Assembly: GCA_025456425.1 (NCBI GenBank)
Contig: JALOKP010000015.1
Coordinates: forward strand, 1-59,837
Length of the DNA: 59,837 nt
Source: Acidobacteriota bacterium
GTDB lineage: Bacteria; Acidobacteriota; Polarisedimenticolia; J045
Reading direction: 5' to 3'
Shown in pieces: positions 56,385 to 59,837 of this stretch; position 1 is the stretch's first letter; each line of letters opens with the position of its first letter. The notes beneath the pieces are model-generated. The model worked only from the letters and a program-made list of their open reading frames with translations, made no database searches and had not been told where the DNA came from. A program made the translations under genes and the position numbers.

Positions 56385-56693
56385 TCAGTCCGCGGCCACC
56401 CCCTCGGCGCGGGCCTGGCGGTGGACCAGCATCAGGTTCCGGACGTAGGGGATCAGCCCCGCCGACTGGCCCAGCGTGAAGACCAGGTTGTGGATCCCGA
56501 CCGCGTAGACCAGCGAGATCGAGCCGCCGGCCAGGGACAGCCACCAGAAGGCGTTGGGGACGTAGCTGCGTTTCGCGCGCTCGGAGGCGATCCACTGCAC
56601 GAGGAAGCGTGAGAAGAACATCGCCTGCCCGACGAACCCCAGGGCGTCCCAGGGACTGAGCGTGAAGTGCCAGGGGCCGACGTCGATGATCAT
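56385..56693 (-). CDS. Lipid A biosynthesis N-terminal domain (LAB_N) protein
   Basis: This 102-residue membrane protein has about three helices and matches the small LAB_N domain: WDALGFVGQAMFFSRFLVQWIASERAKRSYVPNAFWWLSLAGGSISLVYAV. Such domains occur alone or at the front of glycosyltransferases tied to lipid A or O-antigen modification. The ATG overlaps the stop of the GT2 gene (ATGA), so the two act together. Function of stand-alone members is not defined. Confidence 0.88.
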   Translation of the reverse strand: MIIDVGPWHFTLSPWDALGFVGQAMFFSRFLVQWIASERAKRSYVPNAFWWLSLAGGSISLVYAVGIHNLVFTLGQSAGLIPYVRNLMLVHRQARAEGVAAD

Positions 56694-57457
56694 GCGCGCA
56701 CCTCGTAGCGGATCCAGCGGCGCTGCAGCCAGCGCACGCCCAGCAGGTCGACGAACGCGCGCCAGGCGCGGTTGAGCATGCCGTACTTGGAGGCCCCGCC
56801 CTGCCGCGGGCGGTGCTCGACGGGGACTTCGACCACGGTCGTCGCCCCGGCCAGGCGGCAGAGCGTCGGCAGGAAGCGGTGCATTCCGTTGAAGACCGGC
56901 AGGTCGACCAGGAAGCGGCGACGGAAGGCCTTCAGCGAGCAGCCGGTGTCGCGGATCGTCTCGCCCGACAGACCGTTGCGGACGGCGTTGGCGATCCGGC
57001 TCTGGACCCGCCGCCAGGCGCTGTCGCGCCGCGTGGCGCGGTAGCCGGCGACGATGTCGACGCCGCCCGTCAGCGCGGCGAGCAGCTTCGGCACCTCGGC
57101 GGGGGGGTTCTGCCCGTCGGCATCGAGGGTGACGACGACCTCCCCTCGCGCCCGCCGGAAGCCGGCGGCGAAGGCGGCGCTCTGCCCCGCGTTGCGGACG
57201 AAGTGGACCACGACCAGGCGCGGGTCGGCGGCCGCCGCCCGGTCGAGCCATTCGGACGAGCCGTCCGACGAGCCGTCGTCGACGAGCACGACCTCGTAGC
57301 TCGTTCCGCCCGGCTCGAGCGCTACCCGGATCTCCTCCAACAGTGCCGGCAGGCACTCGATCTCGTTGTAGACCGGGATCACCAGCGAGACCTGCGGCCC
57401 CGCCGTCCCCCCGGCGGCCGGCCCCGCTCCCCTTCCCTCCGTGCTCACGTCGCTCAC
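56690..57457 (-). CDS. GT2 glycosyltransferase (polyprenyl-phosphate sugar type)
   Basis: This 255-residue family-2 enzyme resembles dolichyl/undecaprenyl-phosphate mannose or ArnC-like synthases. It has VSLVIPVYNEIECLPALLEEI, VLVDDGSSDGSSEWLD, FVRNAGQSAAFAAGFRRARGEVVVTLDADGQNPP (donor/metal DxD) and GYRATRRDSAWRRVQSRIAN. TGCSLKAFRR and EHRPRQGGASKYGMLNRAWRAFVDL are typical. No C-terminal membrane helices are present, but the LAB_N partner may anchor it. GTG 57457 with AAGGGAGC overlaps the kinase stop. It may supply a lipid-linked sugar for LPS or lipid A. Confidence 0.85.
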   Translation of the reverse strand: MSDVSTEGRGAGPAAGGTAGPQVSLVIPVYNEIECLPALLEEIRVALEPGGTSYEVVLVDDGSSDGSSEWLDRAAAADPRLVVVHFVRNAGQSAAFAAGFRRARGEVVVTLDADGQNPPAEVPKLLAALTGGVDIVAGYRATRRDSAWRRVQSRIANAVRNGLSGETIRDTGCSLKAFRRRFLVDLPVFNGMHRFLPTLCRLAGATTVVEVPVEHRPRQGGASKYGMLNRAWRAFVDLLGVRWLQRRWIRYEVRA

Positions 57458-58143
57458 GCTCCCTTGCGATTGAATGGCCACAGCCGCCGCCAGCGGCGGA
57501 AGCGGCGCAGGAAGTCCCGCTCCGGCCCGGTCAGCGCCTCGGGGGCGAACTGCTCCTTCCACTTCAGGAACCCGCCCTCGTCGACCCGCCGGGCCCAGGG
57601 GAAGAACAGCCGCCGTCGCCACGAGCCGGGCGGGAAGAAGGTCGCTCCGCCCCAGTCGATGACCGCGACCGAAAGGCCGTCGGCCGCCACCAGCACGTTC
57701 TCGCGCCCCCGCAGGTCGTTGTGCACGACCCCCGCCGCGTGGGCGGCCGCGAGAATCCGCGCGAACTCCGGCAGCGCCCGCCGCCGCGCCTCGGGGCTGC
57801 ACTTCGGGAGCCGGGTCCCCTCGACGCGCTCCATCGCGAAGCCGTCGGCGTCGAGCACGCCGACGAGCGCGGGCACGCCCGGCAGGCCGGCCAGCGCCGC
57901 GAGCGCGCGCTGCTCGCGCCGCAACTGGAAGCGGCCGAGAGCCCGGCCCAGCCAGGGCTTGCCGGCGAAGTCCTTGACGACGACGCGGCGGCCGCCAGGG
58001 AGCGTCGCGGTCCAGAGGTCGGCCTTCGACCAGCGCCCGCGCACCAGCCAGCCGTCGCGCAGCGTTTCGAGCTCGGCGCGCGCCAGCACCGGGACGGGCG
58101 CCGCGGGGGGCGCCGGGGGCCGTTGATCGGGAGCCGCGGTCAT
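57454..58143 (-). CDS. WaaP/Kdo-kinase-like protein kinase-fold enzyme
   Basis: This 229-residue protein has a compact protein-kinase-like fold: VVVKDFAGKPWLGRALGRFQLRREQRAL (Lys), GVVHNDLRGRENVLV (catalytic loop HNDL....N) and VIDWGGATFF (DxG). It resembles lipopolysaccharide core kinases (WaaP, KdkA) or RIO-type kinases. With GT2, LAB_N and MsbA near it, phosphorylation of an LPS core sugar is likely. The ATG at 58143 lies 6 nt after a GATTAT box, so it may be leaderless. Confidence 0.8.
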   Translation of the reverse strand: MTAAPDQRPPAPPAAPVPVLARAELETLRDGWLVRGRWSKADLWTATLPGGRRVVVKDFAGKPWLGRALGRFQLRREQRALAALAGLPGVPALVGVLDADGFAMERVEGTRLPKCSPEARRRALPEFARILAAAHAAGVVHNDLRGRENVLVAADGLSVAVIDWGGATFFPPGSWRRRLFFPWARRVDEGGFLKWKEQFAPEALTGPERDFLRRFRRWRRLWPFNRKGA

Positions 58144-58148
58144 CCCTC

Positions 58149-58155
58149 TATAATC
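58149..58155. promoter_or_regulatory. Bidirectional -10 element between kinase and methyltransferase genes
   Basis: TATAATC contains a perfect TATAAT on the plus strand (58149-58154, 45 nt before the methyltransferase ATG) and GATTAT on the minus strand (58155-58150, 6 nt before the kinase ATG). TTGATC at 58123-58128 could be a -35 for the plus direction but with 20-bp spacing. Confidence 0.5.
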
Positions 58156-58199
58156 TCCGGGCCCGGGCGTTCCGGCCCGGCCGCCTTCCTGGAGACCCC

Positions 58200-58775
58200 A
58201 TGGGCCAGCGTCCGGTCGCGAACATCCTCCGCCTCGTGGTCCTCTACGCGGGCATCGCCTTGCTGATCTACCTGTCCCGGCCATCGCTCTGGAGCGTCGC
58301 GATCGGCGTCCCGCTGATCGCGCTCGGCGAGATCGTCAGGGTGTGGGCCGCGGGCTACCTCGTCAAGACCCGGCAGCTGATCACCGGCGGCCCCTACCGC
58401 CACACCCGGAACCCGCTCTACTTCGGCCGCTTCCTGATCCTCACCGGCCTCGGGATCGCGGCCTGGCTCCCGTGGGGAATCAACCTGCTGCTGCTCGTCG
58501 CCGGGTGGCTCGGATTCTTCGGATACTACCTCCCGCGCAAGGAGCGGATCGAGCCCGCGCGGCTCGAGGAGACCCACGGCGAGCCGTACCGCCGCTACCG
58601 CGACGCCGTCCCGGCGCTCTTCCCGCGCTTCGGCGCCTGGCCACCCGGCGAGCAGCGCTGGAAGCTCGAGAACTTCATGCGCAACCGCGAGTACATGATG
58701 ATCGTGGGCCTCGGCCTGATCTCGGCCTTCCTGGTGGCCAAGGCGACGGGCGCCGTCCCGGGCCCGCCGGTCTAG
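58200..58775 (+). CDS. Isoprenylcysteine carboxyl methyltransferase-family membrane protein
   Basis: This 191-residue protein has about five membrane helices and the ICMT/PEMT-like motif: VKTRQLITGGPYRHTRNPLYFGRFLILTGLGIAAW, then LPRKERIEPARLEETHGEPYRRYRDAVPALFPRF. Bacterial members methylate small molecules or lipids; the substrate is unknown. It converges on the MsbA-like gene, and the two stop codons share the sequence CTAG. Confidence 0.85.
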   Translation: MGQRPVANILRLVVLYAGIALLIYLSRPSLWSVAIGVPLIALGEIVRVWAAGYLVKTRQLITGGPYRHTRNPLYFGRFLILTGLGIAAWLPWGINLLLLVAGWLGFFGYYLPRKERIEPARLEETHGEPYRRYRDAVPALFPRFGAWPPGEQRWKLENFMRNREYMMIVGLGLISAFLVAKATGAVPGPPV

Positions 58776-59837
58776 AAGGACTCGGCGGACTCGGCCTGGA
58801 GCGCGAACATCCGGGCGTAGGGCCCGGCGCGCTCCAGGAGCTGGGCGTGCGTCCCGCACTCGACCACGCGCCCGCGCTCGAGCACGTGGATCCGGTCGGC
58901 GCCGGTCACCGTGTTGAGCCGGTGCGCGATGATCAGCGCGGTGCGGCCCACCGCCGCGTCGAGCTGCGAGGTGGCCTCGTCGAGGATCAGGATCGGCGCG
59001 TTCTTCAGGAAGGCCCGGGCGATCGCGAGGCGCTGCCGCTGGCCCGACGAGAGCTGGCCGCCGCGCTCGCCGAGCGGGGTGTCGTAACCCTGCGGCAGGG
59101 CCTCGATGAACTCCTCCGCCTGGGCCGCCCGGGCCGCCGCGCGGACCTCTTCCAGGGTGGCCCCGGGACGCGCGTACGCGATGTTCGCCAGCACCGTGTC
59201 GTCGAACAGGTGGGTCTCCTGCGTGACCAGCGTGAGCTGGTCGCGCAGCGAGCGCACCGTGACGTCGCGCAGGTCGTGCCCGTCGATCGTGACCCGGCCC
59301 CCGGTCGGGTCGGCGAAGCGCGGCAGGAGCGCGGCCAGGGTGCTCTTTCCGGAACCGGAGGGGCCGACCAGCGCGTGGATCTCGCCGGCGCCGATCGTCA
59401 TCGAGACCCCTTCCAGGACCGGTCCGCGCCCGTAGGTGTAGGACACCTCCTCGAAGCGGACGGCGTCGCGGAACGGTGGCAGCGGCTCCGCCCCCGGCCG
59501 GTCGACGACCGCGACGGGGGCGTCCAGCACCTCGTAGACCCGCCGCGCCGCGGCGGCGGCCTGCTGCAGCGAGTTGTTGAGGCTCGAGAGCTTGCGCACG
59601 TTGTTGAAGACCACGAGCAGGGCGACGATCGAGCGCATCAGGTCGGTACCGGTGACGCGCCCGGCGTGCACCAGCCAGCCGGCGTAGACGATCAGGCCCA
59701 CGCCGACCAGCGTTCCCAGGAACTCCATCGCCGGCGGCGTGAGGGCCAGCACCCGCGCCACCTTCAGGTCCTGGCGCAGCATCGCCTTGAGCGCCGTCCC
59801 GAAGCGCGCCAGCTCGTGCCCGACGCCGCCGAAGGCC
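58772..59837 (-). CDS. MsbA-like ABC exporter, 5' end beyond window
   Basis: Only the C-terminal ~355 codons are visible; the gene continues past the window edge. The last membrane helices (FLGTLVGVGLIVYAGWLVHAG, then MRSIVALLVVFNNVRKLSSL) lead to the nucleotide-binding domain: YTYGRGPVLEGVSMTI, VGPSGSGKSTLAALLPRF, LVTQETHLFDDTVLANIAYARPG, SSGQRQRLAIARAF, ILILDEATSQLD and LIIAHRLNTV. It most resembles MsbA, the lipid A-core flippase. Between the D-loop SQLD and the H-loop only about 13 residues lie, about 13 fewer than normal (QLDAAVGRTAL); see findings. Confidence 0.85.
   Translation of the reverse strand, partial: AFGGVGHELARFGTALKAMLRQDLKVARVLALTPPAMEFLGTLVGVGLIVYAGWLVHAGRVTGTDLMRSIVALLVVFNNVRKLSSLNNSLQQAAAAARRVYEVLDAPVAVVDRPGAEPLPPFRDAVRFEEVSYTYGRGPVLEGVSMTIGAGEIHALVGPSGSGKSTLAALLPRFADPTGGRVTIDGHDLRDVTVRSLRDQLTLVTQETHLFDDTVLANIAYARPGATLEEVRAAARAAQAEEFIEALPQGYDTPLGERGGQLSSGQRQRLAIARAFLKNAPILILDEATSQLDAAVGRTALIIAHRLNTVTGADRIHVLERGRVVECGTHAQLLERAGPYARMFALQAESAESF

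Noticed and set aside
52931-56479. 1182-residue open frame on the plus strand across the Lon-like gene and VWA gene
   Set aside because: It runs antisense to the Lon-like protease and out of frame with the VWA gene, with Arg/Pro/Ala-rich low-complexity sequence.

Overview
The window is 59.8 kb of very GC-rich DNA, densely coded and typical of a Gram-negative bacterium. It encodes an outer membrane (BamA, a complete Kdo branch, heptose kinase, heptosyltransferase-like GT9, LapA/LapB, an LpxH-like phosphatase, an MsbA-like exporter) and an OSB-type menaquinone pathway. A VWA protein resembling the 'VWFA-related Acidobacterial' family, a DUF4388/PATAN protein and the general gene set suggest Acidobacteriota. 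Myxococcota or a related deep lineage cannot be excluded from sequence alone. No rRNA, tRNA, CRISPR array, transposase, integrase or prophage gene was found. No gap without a gene exceeds about 250 bp; the first 147 bases hold nothing I can name.

Layout. 148-3546 (minus): ndk, sucD, sucC and an XRE-type regulator. 3614-5223 (plus): a PBP4-type carboxypeptidase (dacB) and a 55-residue zinc-ribbon/membrane protein. 5243-10013 (minus): bamA preceded by a degenerate sulfatase-fold membrane protein. 10159-19628 (plus): a small unknown protein, DAHP synthase, then a tightly overlapping menaquinone operon menG-menF-menD-menH-menB-menC-menE, followed by a secreted DUF4412 protein. 20514-23672 (minus): ABC ATPase, ABC-2 permease, alpha/beta hydrolase and a hotdog thioesterase that may supply the missing DHNA-CoA thioesterase (MenI) step. 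23921-30243 (plus): kdsB-pyrG-kdsA-kdsD-kdsC-lapA-lapB, which joins Kdo synthesis, CTP supply and lipid A control.

30247-34104 (minus): DUF4388 protein, heptose kinase, Trm112-like protein. 34224-36787 (plus): GT9 and a TPR protein. 36792-45457 (minus): a long operon mpl, Cys-containing unknown, nfo, queE, queC, queA, tgt, LpxH-like phosphatase and a frameshifted speB. 45552-49514 (plus): a lipoprotein-type protein-isoaspartate methyltransferase, proS, a highly structured leader RNA and an MltF-like transglycosylase. 49540-55042 (minus): MltD-like transglycosylase, lysine 6-transaminase with its Lrp regulator, and a Lon-like protease. 55176-56375 (plus): VWA protein. 56385-59837: LAB_N protein, GT2 and a WaaP/Kdo-kinase-like gene (minus), an ICMT-like methyltransferase (plus) and a partial MsbA-like ABC exporter (minus).

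Three features cut across the window. First, several genes have a TANNNT-like box 6-8 nt before the start codon and no Shine-Dalgarno sequence, which suggests leaderless mRNAs. Second, at least three otherwise well-conserved genes (sucC, speB, msbA-like) lack internal segments, and the junctions look like collapse between short direct repeats; this is either real deletion or an assembly fault. Third, envelope genes dominate and recur in separate operons. Family assignments come from motif recognition and remembered family sequences; no database search was run.
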